A DNA stretch of 54,728 nt from Bacteroidaceae bacterium (GTDB taxonomy: Bacteria > Bacteroidota > Bacteroidia > Bacteroidales > Bacteroidaceae), in assembly GCA_017442855.1 (NCBI GenBank), contig JAFSPM010000014.1:1-54728 (forward strand), read 5' to 3'. Shown piece by piece: positions 37,789-46,449 of this stretch (within the stretch, counting starts at the first letter, position 1; every line of letters starts with the position of its first letter). The position numbers and the translations under genes are program-made. The notes beneath the pieces were generated by a model. The model made no database searches and had not been told where the DNA came from. It saw only the letters and a program-made list of their open reading frames with translations.

Positions 37789-39111
37789 TCATTCCAGTAA
37801 TTTACCTTTCAAAGCATCGCCTGTCTCATTCATCTCTCCCAAGCGCACCATCACGATATGATTGTCCAATTCTGGTCTGTTTTCCACTTCCACGCGTATA
37901 TAATTAGGTGTAAAGCCATGCATGGGTTGACCAGCTTTCGATTTCTCCAGCAATACAGGCATTGTTTGTCCAATAAAAGACTGATAGAATGCATGCGTCT
38001 TTTCGTCAGAGAGATCCAACAAGCGCTGACTCCGTTCATGCTTTACCTGCGGAGGCACCACATAATCAATCTGCAAAGCCTTCGTTCCTGGTCGCTCAGA
38101 ATAGCTGAACACATGCAGTTGTGTTACATCCAAACCCTTGATAAACTCGTAAGAGTCCTCAAAATATTCTTCTGTCTCACCACGAGTACCCACCATCACA
38201 TCCACTCCTATGAAACAATGAGGCATCAGCTGCTTGATACGTTCTATCTTATGTGCGAACAAAGCACGGTCATAATGACGATGCATCAGTTTCAGTACCT
38301 CGTCGCATCCCGATTGCAGCGGAATATGGAAGTGAGGCATGAAATGTTGGGAATGAGCTACGAAGTCAATCATCTCATCCGTCAGCAAATCAGGTTCGAT
38401 AGATGATATGCGATAACGCTCTATGCCCTCCACCTTATCCAACGCCTTAATCAAATCCAGGAAACTCTCTCCTGTGGTTTGTCCGAAATCGCCTATGTTC
38501 ACCCCTGTGATGACGATTTCCTTGCCTCCCTCAGCAGCAGCTTTGCGAGCATCATCCACCAATGAGGCAATACTGCCGTTGCGACTTCTGCCTCTGGCAA
38601 AAGGTATGGTGCAATAGGTACAGAAATAATTACAACCGTCTTGTACTTTCAAGAAATATCGGGTTCGGTTGCCACGCGAACAAGAAGGAGCAAACGTGCG
38701 GATATCCTTTAAGGCTGACGTGAAAGCCTCGCCTCCCTCAGTCTTTTTGGTTAAATTACCCAAGTAACTAAGCAGGTCTTTCTTCTGTTCAGCCCCCAAG
38801 ACCACATCCACCCCAGGGATATTGGCCACCGTCTGAGGTTTCAGTTGGGCATAGCAACCCATCACCACCATAAATGCGTTAGGATGCTGCTTGTGCAACC
38901 GATGAATGGCTTGGCGGCATTTACGATCAGCCACCTCCGTCACGGAACAGGTATTGATGATACACACATCAGCGTCTTCCCCTCTGCGTGCATTCCGAAT
39001 ACCAGCATCCAGCAGCAATTTGTTAATCGTTGCAGTTTCCGAGAAGTTCAGTTTGCAGCCCAGCGTATAGTAAACAGCCTTCTTATCTTGAAATATATGC
39101 TCGTCGGTCAT
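37789..39111 (-). CDS. mtaB: tRNA (t6A37) methylthiotransferase
   Basis: This is a 440-residue radical-SAM methylthiotransferase that converts t6A37 to ms2t6A37 in tRNAs reading ANN codons. The N-terminal domain supplies C19, C55 and C86 for the auxiliary cluster; the radical-SAM motif is CNYFCTYC (C160, C164, C167); a C-terminal TRAM-like domain (about 375-440) binds tRNA. It groups with MtaB rather than MiaB/RimO from the C-K-L-N-F-S-E and SSIEPD sequence. A TACTTTTG -7-like box (complement of 39130-39137) precedes it. Confidence 0.92.
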   Translation of the reverse strand: MTDEHIFQDKKAVYYTLGCKLNFSETATINKLLLDAGIRNARRGEDADVCIINTCSVTEVADRKCRQAIHRLHKQHPNAFMVVMGCYAQLKPQTVANIPGVDVVLGAEQKKDLLSYLGNLTKKTEGGEAFTSALKDIRTFAPSCSRGNRTRYFLKVQDGCNYFCTYCTIPFARGRSRNGSIASLVDDARKAAAEGGKEIVITGVNIGDFGQTTGESFLDLIKALDKVEGIERYRISSIEPDLLTDEMIDFVAHSQHFMPHFHIPLQSGCDEVLKLMHRHYDRALFAHKIERIKQLMPHCFIGVDVMVGTRGETEEYFEDSYEFIKGLDVTQLHVFSYSERPGTKALQIDYVVPPQVKHERSQRLLDLSDEKTHAFYQSFIGQTMPVLLEKSKAGQPMHGFTPNYIRVEVENRPELDNHIVMVRLGEMNETGDALKGKLLE

Positions 39112-39191
39112 AGTTTTCTATTATGAGCACAAAAGTACTACAAAAATATATTTTTTCCTACTATTAGAGAACAACGTATATAAAAAGATAG

Positions 39192-39199
39192 TATCTTTG
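39192..39199 (+). promoter_or_regulatory. -7 box of the small lipoprotein gene
   Basis: TATCTTTG, 85 nt before the start; no clear -33 box. Confidence 0.45.
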
Positions 39200-39283
39200 C
39201 AGCGTTTTTGAGCGAGAAAACTATTATTACTCACTCATAAACACAGGTAAAACATTAGTTATTAGTTTAAAAGCAAGTGAACT

Positions 39284-39604
39284 ATGAAAAAGATTGTATT
39301 TTTCGCAGCAGCTATTCTGGCTGTATCTTTCGCTTCATGCGGAGGTAACAAAGCAAACAATGAAGAAGCTACTAACAACGAGCAGCAGTTGAAGGACTCT
39401 ATCGCAGCTGTAGCTGCAGCTGCTTCTGAGGCAGCTGCCGACAAGGCCGTAGAGGTGATTGACGCTGCTAAGCAGGCAGGCGAAGATTTGAAGCAAGCTG
39501 CTAAGGACAAGGCAGAAGAGGTTACCAATGCTGCTAAGGACGCTGCAAAACAGGCTATTGACGATGCTGCCAATGCTGCTAAAGGTCAGCTTGAGAAGAA
39601 ATAA
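39284..39604 (+). CDS. Small Ala/Lys-rich helical lipoprotein
   Basis: This is a 106-residue predicted lipoprotein: the signal ends in the lipobox FASC (C19). After a short Asn/Glu-rich spacer the rest (about 35-106) is one long amphipathic helix made of A-A-K-D/E-type repeats, with no aromatic residues. It resembles LEA-like or YtxH-like proteins and the abundant Lpp-like small lipoproteins of Bacteroidetes; the function is unknown. It is a single gene ending at a strong terminator. Confidence 0.8.
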   Translation: MKKIVFFAAAILAVSFASCGGNKANNEEATNNEQQLKDSIAAVAAAASEAAADKAVEVIDAAKQAGEDLKQAAKDKAEEVTNAAKDAAKQAIDDAANAAKGQLEKK

Positions 39605-39635
39605 TCATTGATATTATTTCTTAAGACAAAACAAT

Positions 39636-39663
39636 AAAGGCTCCGCAATGCGGAGCCTTTATT
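39636..39663. terminator. Bidirectional terminator between the lipoprotein gene and rplI
   Basis: A perfect 11-bp stem AAAGGCTCCGC / GCGGAGCCTTT with loop AAT (39636-39660), with A/T runs on both sides. Confidence 0.9.
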
Positions 39664-39682
39664 TATATTGCTTGTTGTAATC

Positions 39683-40138
39683 TTATGCCTCTTCAGCCTC
39701 AGCTACCACTTCGAAAGGAATTTCTACCTTCACTTCCTTGTGCAGCTGTACGTTAGCTACATAATTACCAACTTCTTTCACACTGCCTTTAACGGTAATG
39801 ATCTTGCGGTCAATCTCAATACCCATCTTAGCCAGCTCGTCAGCAATCTGCATAGCGCCAACAGAACCGAAGATAGTACCTGTGTTGCTCACCTTAGCAG
39901 CAATCTTCAAACTAACGTCCTTCAACTGCTCAGCCTTAGCCAAAGCCTCGTTCTTAATCTTCTCCAGTTTGTGAGCACGTTGCTTCAGGTCCTCAGCCAA
40001 CTGCTTCTTTGCAGAAGGAGTAGCAATAACGGCCTTGCCAGTAGGGATGAGGTAGTTACGGCCATAACCGTTCTTTACCTTAACGATATCGTTCTTGTAA
40101 CCCAGATTGATTACGTCTTCTTTCAAAATTAATTCCAT
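39683..40138 (-). CDS. rplI: 50S ribosomal protein L9
   Basis: This is 151 residues with the L9 N-domain signature MELILKEDVINLGYKNDIVKVKNGYGRNYLIP, the long connecting helix (about 40-75) and the C-domain. It is the third gene of rpsF-rpsR-rplI, 15 nt after rpsR. Confidence 0.97.
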   Translation of the reverse strand: MELILKEDVINLGYKNDIVKVKNGYGRNYLIPTGKAVIATPSAKKQLAEDLKQRAHKLEKIKNEALAKAEQLKDVSLKIAAKVSNTGTIFGSVGAMQIADELAKMGIEIDRKIITVKGSVKEVGNYVANVQLHKEVKVEIPFEVVAEAEEA

Positions 40139-40153
40139 ACTATCTCCTCCTTA

Positions 40154-40438
40154 TTATTTCATCATGTCAGTTACATAAGGCAGCAAAGCCAAGTGACGGG
40201 CTCTCTTCACAGCTTGCGCAACACGGCGCTGGAACTTTAAGGAAGTACCAGTGATACGACGAGGTAAGATCTTACCCTGCTCGTTGAGGAACTTCTTCAG
40301 GAATTCAGGATCCTTATAATCGATGTACTTGATACCAGCCTTTTTGAAGCGGCAGTACTTCTTCTTCTTAATATCTACTGAAGGGGGAGTCAGATATCTG
40401 ATCTCAGACTGCTCTTGAACGTTCTGATTCTGTGCCAT
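40154..40438 (-). CDS. rpsR: 30S ribosomal protein S18
   Basis: This is 94 residues with the S18 core ([48 protein letters not shown]) and a short lineage-specific N-terminal extension. It is 2 nt after rpsF. Confidence 0.97.
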   Translation of the reverse strand: MAQNQNVQEQSEIRYLTPPSVDIKKKKYCRFKKAGIKYIDYKDPEFLKKFLNEQGKILPRRITGTSLKFQRRVAQAVKRARHLALLPYVTDMMK

Positions 40439-40440
40439 AA

Positions 40441-40782
40441 TTAATCCTCCTTTTTAGTTTTAAGACCTCTTCTCTTAGCAGCATATTCAGCAGCATATTT
40501 TTCCTGCTTCAATGTCAGAAAGCGAAGAACGCGCTCATCGCGACGATAATTAACCTCTAACTTAGCGATCACTGTAGGATCAGCCTCAAACTCTACCAAC
40601 TGATAGAAACCAGTGGTCTTCTTCTCAATAGGATAAGCCAGCTTCTTCAAGCCCCAGCTTTCTTCATTGACAATCTTACCACCATTGTTAGTGATGATGC
40701 CAGTGAACTTTCCTACCGCTTCCTTCATCTGTTCATCAGACAAAACGGGAGTCAAAATGAAAACGGTTTCGTATTGATTCAT
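40441..40782 (-). CDS. rpsF: 30S ribosomal protein S6
   Basis: This is 113 residues beginning [14 protein letters not shown], with [22 protein letters not shown] and [12 protein letters not shown] typical of S6. The start at 40782 is preferred to the longer frame from 40857, which would include promoter DNA. It is first in the rpsF-rpsR-rplI operon; no ssb lies between the genes. Confidence 0.96.
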   Translation of the reverse strand: MNQYETVFILTPVLSDEQMKEAVGKFTGIITNNGGKIVNEESWGLKKLAYPIEKKTTGFYQLVEFEADPTVIAKLEVNYRRDERVLRFLTLKQEKYAAEYAAKRRGLKTKKED

Positions 40783-40827
40783 ACTGTTTAATAAATTAAT
40801 AATACTTGTTTTGCAAAATTGCGGATG

Positions 40828-40875
40828 CAAAGGTAGGGATTTTATTTTGAACTGCAAAAATATTTTGTATCTTTG
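40828..40875. promoter_or_regulatory. Overlapping divergent promoters of rpsF operon and marR-type gene
   Basis: For rpsF (minus strand): TTTG (complement of 40855-40858), 19 nt, TACCTTTG (complement of 40828-40835). For the MarR gene (plus): TTTG 40846-40849, 18 nt, TATCTTTG 40868-40875. The two promoters interlock. A small inverted repeat CAAAA-ATA-TTTTG (40855-40867) lies in the shared part. Confidence 0.7.
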
Positions 40876-40904
40876 TGGCTAAAATAATTACAAATAAGGC
40901 GTAC

Positions 40905-41375
40905 ATGAAAGGAATTGAGCAGTTTGATTTTGACGTAACCTTGATTTTTGCGGTACTAAATGGCAGGGTATCAGCCGCCATCAACCGTCGACTGGCTACC
41001 GATTTCAAGGAAGAGGGCATAGACATATCGCCTGAGCAACTTACCGTGTTATCGTTGCTATGGAAGAAAGACAGGGTGACACAACAAGAGCTCTGCAACA
41101 TCACCTTTAAAGACAAGCCCAATATGACGAGACTCATTGACAGCTTGGAGGAGAAAGGGTTGGCTAAACGTACCACTGACCAAAACGACAAGCGCAACAA
41201 CTTGATTGTTCTTACGCCAGAGGGTAAAGCCATCGAAGAAAAAGCTTTCTTGGTGGCAAACGCCACTATGCGCAAGGCACTTGTCAATGTCACACCCCAA
41301 GAATTGGCCATTGGGCAGAACCTGCTGAAAAAAATATTCAACAATATGCAAGAGAAGCCGAATAAAGAGGCCTAA
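40905..41375 (+). CDS. MarR-family transcriptional regulator
   Basis: This is a 156-residue winged-helix dimer-type regulator. The core is LTVLSLLWKKDRVTQQELCNITFKDKPNMTRLIDSLEEKGLAKRTTDQNDKRNNLIVLTPEG, with the recognition helix around KPNMTRLIDSLE and the wing DQNDKRNNLI. Ligand and targets are unknown. The start at 40905 is used because the open frame to 40875 overlaps the -7 box. Its promoter interlocks with that of the rpsF operon, so binding there for self-control could also touch ribosomal-protein expression. Confidence 0.88.
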   Translation: MKGIEQFDFDVTLIFAVLNGRVSAAINRRLATDFKEEGIDISPEQLTVLSLLWKKDRVTQQELCNITFKDKPNMTRLIDSLEEKGLAKRTTDQNDKRNNLIVLTPEGKAIEEKAFLVANATMRKALVNVTPQELAIGQNLLKKIFNNMQEKPNKEA

Positions 41376-41506
41376 AAGGCCAAAACAAAAATAATTAGGT
41401 GCTTTTTTATATTTTTACCTGAAATTATTTCGTTCGTTAAAGATTTTTCCTTTTCTTTGTAAATGATTTTAGTCAGAATAAATAATAATTAAAAAATAGT
41501 GTACAC

Positions 41507-41683
41507 ATGAAAGGCTTATTAAAGAATCTGGGACTGATTTTAATCCTGCTGGGTGGCATTGGCTTGATTGCTTGCCAGTTTACCGGCAACGTTAACAACA
41601 ATGGTGTATTAGGTGGCCTCTTCTTCCTGATGGTAGTAGGTTTAATCGTTTACATCGTTATCAACAAGCGTTTGGCAGACTAA
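41507..41683 (+). CDS. 58-residue two-helix membrane protein
   Basis: A short gene, MKGLLKNLGLILILLGGIGL... to ...VINKRLAD, with two hydrophobic segments (about 7-24 and 36-53) joined by a polar loop containing TGNVNNNG. Good codon usage, a clear ATG and a strong terminator just after it support a real gene. It resembles small conserved membrane proteins of Bacteroidales of unknown role. It is not part of a visible operon (131 nt after the MarR gene). Confidence 0.75.
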   Translation: MKGLLKNLGLILILLGGIGLIACQFTGNVNNNGVLGGLFFLMVVGLIVYIVINKRLAD

Positions 41684-41710
41684 TCTTCCCACACGAGATC
41701 GTGTTTGAAA

Positions 41711-41750
41711 AAGAATAAAGGCAGCTTCTTTTGAAGCCGCCTTTATTCTT
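41711..41750. terminator. Bidirectional terminator
   Basis: An 18-bp stem with one A/C mismatch (41711-41728 with 41733-41750) and loop TTTT, A-rich on the left and T-rich on the right. It serves the small membrane protein gene and the convergent rprY. Confidence 0.88.
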
Positions 41751-41754
41751 AACT

Positions 41755-42459
41755 TTATCCCTCGTTGGTCTCTGGGATAATCAACTTATATCCTTTACCG
41801 TGGATATTGATAATCTCGATGGCTGGGTCAGCCTTCAGGTGCTTACGCAATTTAGTGATATACACATCCATACTGCGGGCATTAAAATAGTTATCATCAA
41901 TCCAGATAGTCTTCAAGGCAAAGTCACGGTTCAGCACGTCATTGGCATGCGTGCAAAGCAGGTTCAACAACTCCGACTCCTTCGTGGTAAGTTTCGTTTG
42001 CTCACCATCGATCGACAGGATCTGCTTCTGAATATCGAATGTAAACTTACCAATCTTATAGGTGTTGCTATCTTTGTTTCGTTTGCCCTTTACCCTGCGC
42101 AAGATAGCCTCAACACGCAATGTCAGTTCCTCCATGCTGAAAGGTTTGGTGATATAATCATCAGCACCCAACTTGAAACCTTCCAGAATATCTTCTTTCA
42201 GTGTCTTGGCAGTCAAGAAGATGATAGGCACCTCAGAATTAGCCGAACGCACTTCTTTTGCCAAAGTAAAACCATCTTTCTTAGGCATCATCACGTCGAA
42301 GACGCAGATGTCATACTTCGTTTTCAAGAAAGCTTTGTAACCAGCATCTCCATCGGGGTAGAGATCGGCAACATAGCCCTTTGCCTGTAAATACTCCCTG
42401 AGCAGCATGCCCAAGTTCTCATCGTCTTCACACAACAGAATACGCAATTTGTCTTCCAT
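41755..42459 (-). CDS. rprY: OmpR-type response regulator, RprY-like
   Basis: This is a 234-residue DNA-binding regulator: receiver domain (5-118) with acidic pocket E11-D12-D13, phospho-acceptor D55 in VFDVMMP, T83-type TAK and K105-type TKPF; a winged-helix OmpR domain follows (about 135-230, LTTKESELLNLL...YITKLRKHL). Length and sequence agree with RprY of Bacteroides fragilis. Start 42459 is chosen because it follows the histidine-kinase stop by one base, indicating coupling; the longer frame overlaps the kinase gene. Confidence 0.9.
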   Translation of the reverse strand: MEDKLRILLCEDDENLGMLLREYLQAKGYVADLYPDGDAGYKAFLKTKYDICVFDVMMPKKDGFTLAKEVRSANSEVPIIFLTAKTLKEDILEGFKLGADDYITKPFSMEELTLRVEAILRRVKGKRNKDSNTYKIGKFTFDIQKQILSIDGEQTKLTTKESELLNLLCTHANDVLNRDFALKTIWIDDNYFNARSMDVYITKLRKHLKADPAIEIINIHGKGYKLIIPETNEG

Positions 42460-42460
42460 A

Positions 42461-43993
42461 TCATTCAGGATTAAATAAAGGTAATGCAATAATAAACCTG
42501 GTTCCGACATTCAGTTCGCTTTCCGCCTTGATAGTACCGTTATGGTCAGTAATAATCTTCTTCACATAGGCCAAGCCCAAACCAAATCCCTTTACATCGT
42601 GCAGATTACCTGTATGCACGCGATAGAACCTTTCAAATATCTTTTTTAGATTTTCTTTCTTAATACCGATGCCGTTGTCTTGCACTGCAATCATCAACTT
42701 CTTACCCTCATTCCAAGTCTTTACGGTAAGGTGCAAATCCACATCCTCACGCTTGTACTTTACGGCATTGTCCATCAGGTTGAAGATGACATTGGTGATA
42801 TGCATCTCATCAGCATACACAATAGGATCTTCCGCCAACAGTTCGCTATCAATCTTGCCATTATAGCGTTCCACCTTCAGAGCAAAAGTGTTGACCACCC
42901 CTTCAATCAGGGCGTTCATATCAATCTCCTTAGGCTTCATAGTGGCTTTATCGTGGTCGAACATCGACATCTGCAACACTTTCTCCACCTCCAGTCTCAG
43001 ACGTTTGGTCTCATCGTTAATCACTCCCGAGATATGCTGGAACATATTAGGCGACTTTGCCACAGCTGGATCATTCAGCATCTGAGCAGCCAAAGAGATG
43101 GTAGAGATAGGTGTCTTGAACTCATGTGTCATGTTGTTGATAAAGTCATTCTTCATTTCCGTAAGCTTCTTCTGGCGGAAGATGACATAAATGGTAAAGA
43201 TAAAGGTTACCAACAACACCAAAGTAAAGACCACCGACGGAATCATGAAACTCACTGAGTCGAAGATATAATCACGCTTACCAGGGAAGTGTACCTGCAC
43301 GATACTCATACGTGCAGGCGTGTCATTCAGGAACAGAGGCTGAGTATATACCTGATCGCTACCCTTCTCATTGAAGTCAGAACAACGATACACTTCCTTG
43401 CCGTCGCCGTCAATCACCTTGAAATGATAGCTAAGGTTCACACCATTGTCCACCAAGCCCGAGTGGATGTAATTATCAAGATTCCTGAAATTGATCCTTT
43501 CCGATACAGGCTTCACGTCGGCATTATACACCATCTGCCAAGCTATCTCATCCAGCAAGTCACGCTGGTAAAGATAGCGGTTGCGCAACATCTCAGCCAT
43601 TGAACGAGAAGTCTGCGGAATGGTTTTGGTACCATGACGACGAGATATCATCGCCTTGGGAAGTTCCTGAGTACTACTCGAAAAAGTCTTCAACTCAATC
43701 TTCGAGCCATCAGGACCCGTTATAGTAAAACCTTGTGATTGTGTTTTTGTGTTTTGCGAACTTTGGCTCCAAGCATTTCGATCGCGACTGGATATATCCT
43801 CACGAAGCCAACGATCCACCTCCTCCGACTCTACATCCTTCGAAGCAGCCAGCAACGCACGCTTGACCGACTCGTCAAATTGCTCGTTGCGCATGGTGGC
43901 CATCTCCTCGATGTAGCTGATCTGAAGATACAGCAAGCTAAGGAACGAAAGTCCCATCACAATGCCCAATATCCATATTGTCGTTTTCTTCAT
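42461..43993 (-). CDS. rprX: Sensor histidine kinase, RprX-like
   Basis: This is a 510-residue inner-membrane kinase with two membrane segments (about 5-27 and 248-270) and a periplasmic sensor part in between containing a Ser/Gln-rich stretch. The H-box MTHEFKTPIS has the phospho-acceptor H290, followed by the N box (NLMDNAVKY), G1 (DNGIGI), F (FERFYRV) and G2 (GFGLGLAYV) motifs. It pairs with the adjacent RprY-like regulator. The signal sensed is not known. Confidence 0.9.
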   Translation of the reverse strand: MKKTTIWILGIVMGLSFLSLLYLQISYIEEMATMRNEQFDESVKRALLAASKDVESEEVDRWLREDISSRDRNAWSQSSQNTKTQSQGFTITGPDGSKIELKTFSSSTQELPKAMISRRHGTKTIPQTSRSMAEMLRNRYLYQRDLLDEIAWQMVYNADVKPVSERINFRNLDNYIHSGLVDNGVNLSYHFKVIDGDGKEVYRCSDFNEKGSDQVYTQPLFLNDTPARMSIVQVHFPGKRDYIFDSVSFMIPSVVFTLVLLVTFIFTIYVIFRQKKLTEMKNDFINNMTHEFKTPISTISLAAQMLNDPAVAKSPNMFQHISGVINDETKRLRLEVEKVLQMSMFDHDKATMKPKEIDMNALIEGVVNTFALKVERYNGKIDSELLAEDPIVYADEMHITNVIFNLMDNAVKYKREDVDLHLTVKTWNEGKKLMIAVQDNGIGIKKENLKKIFERFYRVHTGNLHDVKGFGLGLAYVKKIITDHNGTIKAESELNVGTRFIIALPLFNPE

Positions 43994-44102
43994 ATCTGCG
44001 ATAAATCAGTTTTAATGTCTGTTTTACGAGGCAAATTTAACAATTCAAATAATACCATGCAAGTAAATTGTTAATTTTTTTCGAACTTTTTCGTTAACAA
44101 TG

Positions 44103-44145
44103 CTAAAAACAACAAGGACCACACCGAAATCGGTGCAGTCCTTGT
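44103..44145 (-). terminator. Terminator after the EF-G paralogue gene
   Basis: ACAAGGAC (44112-44119) with GTCCTTGT (44138-44145) and CACCGA with TCGGTG form a two-part stem. A T run follows on the minus strand (complement of 44105-44109). Confidence 0.75.
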
Positions 44146-44169
44146 ATATATAAATAAGGTATGAGTTTT

Positions 44170-46329
44170 TTACTCGTCTTCCTTGTTGCTCTCCTCGAAC
44201 TCCTTGATTAGCTTGTTCTGAACATCGGTTGGAACCAGTTCGTAGCCAGAGAAGCTCATCACGAATGAAGCACGACCACCAGTCAGTGAACTCAGAGCAG
44301 TTGAGTATGATGACATTTCCTTCAGAGGCACCTTAGCGCTCAGCTTCTGGAAACCAGACTCGCTGTCCATACCCATAATCATGGCACGACGACCCTGCAA
44401 GTCACTCATCACATCACCCATATAGTCAGCAGGCACCAGTACATCCACATCATAGATAGGCTCCAAGATCTTAGGACCAGCGTTGCGGAATGCCTCACTG
44501 AAAGCGTTACGACCAGCCAGCATGAATGAGATTTCATTAGAATCCACTGGGTGCATCTTACCATCATATACGATAACACGAACGTCACGAGCATAAGAGC
44601 CAGTCAATGGACCCTGCTCCAGACGAGACATGATACCCTTCAGGATAGCAGGCATGAAACGAGCGTCGATAGAACCACCAACGATAGCGTTGTAGAACAC
44701 CAGTTTACCACCCCATTCCAATGGATACTCGTCCTTGCCCTTTACAGAGATACGATATTCCTGACCATTGAACTTGTAAAGAGTAGGCTCAGGCATACCC
44801 TCGGTATAAGGCTCCACGATGAGGTGAACCTCACCAAACTGACCAGCGCCACCTGACTGCTTCTTATGACGATAGTCGGCACGAGCTGCCTTGGTGATAG
44901 TCTCACGATATGGGATACGAGGCTCTTCATAAATAATCTGCATCTTCTCGTTGTTCTCCATGCGCCACTTCAGCGTACGCAGGTGGAACTCACCCTGACC
45001 ATAGAGGATGGTTTGACGCAACTCCTTAGACTGGTCAACAATCCATGTTGGGTCTTCCTCATGCATGCGGTTCAGCAAGCCCATCATCTTCTCCATATCT
45101 GCCTCATTAGCAGGACGGATAGCACGAGAGTACTTAGAGTTAGGATACTTGATGAAGTCAAAACGATACTCACAGTCCTTACCGTTCAAGGTATTGCCCA
45201 CACGAACGTCCTTCAGCTTCACAGTACAGCCTATATCACCTGCTACCATAGCCTCCACCTTCTCGCGGTTAGCGCCTGCAGGAGAATAGATCTGAGCGAT
45301 GCGCTCCTTAGAGCCACGATCAGCGTTTGTCAGGTCATCACCCTCACGTACGGTACCGCTCATCACCTTGAAATACTGAACATCACCGATATGTGGTTCA
45401 ACAGAAGTCTTGAAGAAGAAGATAGAAGTAGGACCATTAGGATCTGGCTTCACTTCCTCACCTGCGGTGTTCTTCACAGCTGGCATATCGTCAACGAAAG
45501 GCACTACGTTGCCCAAGAACTCCATCAGACGGCCTACGCCCATGTTCTTCTGTGCGCAAACGCAGAACACAGGGAACATGCCACGGCTTGCCAAACCCCT
45601 ACGGATACCCAGACGAATCTCATCCTCAGTCAGAGGCTCTTCCATAAAGAACTTCTCCATCAAAGCCTCGTCGTGCTCAGCAGCAGCTTCCACCAAGGCA
45701 TTATGCAATTCCGTAGCCTTGTCCATCTCTGAAGCAGGGATATCCTCGATGGTAGCAGCACCACCATCAGGACCCCATGTCAGCTTCTTCATCAACAGCA
45801 CGTCGATGACAGAGTTAAAATTAGGACCAGCATTCAAAGGATACTGTACACGTACCACCTTGTTGCCGTAAGTCTCACGCAGACGTTCCACCACGTTGTC
45901 GAAGTCGCAGTTATCAGCATCCAGCTTGTTGATCAGGAAGATCACTGGCTTGCCCAACTTATCGGTATAACGGAAGTGGGTCTGGGTAGTTACCTCAGGA
46001 CCATACTGACCGTTGATCAGCAAGATAGCAGTATCCGTTACATTCAAAGCTGTCAGATATGCACCGGCGAAGTCATCACTTCCCGGGCAATCGATGATAT
46101 TCAGCTTCTTGCCATTATACTCAACATGGAATACTGTGGAGAAAACCGAGTAGCCATATTCCTGTTCTACAGGGAAATAGTCACTCACTGTGTTCTTCTG
46201 ACTCACTCTACCGCGACGTTTTATAATACCACCCTCAAAGAGCAAAGACTCTGTGAGAGTGGTTTTTCCGGCGCCATCACTACCTAACAAGGCAATGTTC
46301 TTAATTTCGTTTGTTTGATAAACTTTCAT
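44170..46329 (-). CDS. fusA2: Elongation factor G paralogue with altered GTPase motifs (EF-G2 type)
   Basis: This is a 719-residue five-domain EF-G homologue: P-loop GSDGAGKTT (16-24), G4 NKLD, and domains II-V to the C-terminus. Two GTPase motifs are changed. The DTPGH motif reads DCPGS (80-84), so the catalytic histidine is serine at residue 84. The switch I region RGIT reads YGYS (58-61). Gut Bacteroides have a second EF-G reported to lack GTPase activity and to matter under carbon limitation; this protein fits that type. It is a single gene ending at its own terminator, and no strL/tuf cluster is nearby, so it is not the housekeeping EF-G. Confidence 0.87.
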   Translation of the reverse strand: MKVYQTNEIKNIALLGSDGAGKTTLTESLLFEGGIIKRRGRVSQKNTVSDYFPVEQEYGYSVFSTVFHVEYNGKKLNIIDCPGSDDFAGAYLTALNVTDTAILLINGQYGPEVTTQTHFRYTDKLGKPVIFLINKLDADNCDFDNVVERLRETYGNKVVRVQYPLNAGPNFNSVIDVLLMKKLTWGPDGGAATIEDIPASEMDKATELHNALVEAAAEHDEALMEKFFMEEPLTEDEIRLGIRRGLASRGMFPVFCVCAQKNMGVGRLMEFLGNVVPFVDDMPAVKNTAGEEVKPDPNGPTSIFFFKTSVEPHIGDVQYFKVMSGTVREGDDLTNADRGSKERIAQIYSPAGANREKVEAMVAGDIGCTVKLKDVRVGNTLNGKDCEYRFDFIKYPNSKYSRAIRPANEADMEKMMGLLNRMHEEDPTWIVDQSKELRQTILYGQGEFHLRTLKWRMENNEKMQIIYEEPRIPYRETITKAARADYRHKKQSGGAGQFGEVHLIVEPYTEGMPEPTLYKFNGQEYRISVKGKDEYPLEWGGKLVFYNAIVGGSIDARFMPAILKGIMSRLEQGPLTGSYARDVRVIVYDGKMHPVDSNEISFMLAGRNAFSEAFRNAGPKILEPIYDVDVLVPADYMGDVMSDLQGRRAMIMGMDSESGFQKLSAKVPLKEMSSYSTALSSLTGGRASFVMSFSGYELVPTDVQNKLIKEFEESNKEDE

Positions 46330-46449
46330 GGTATTTAATTATTAAATTTATAATCCATTAAAAGGTGCTTCGTTAAAAAGCGGTGCAAATTAGCAAATCT
46401 AAGCAAGAAAAGCAACTCTTTCGCCACTTTTTTACGTATTCATAACGAT

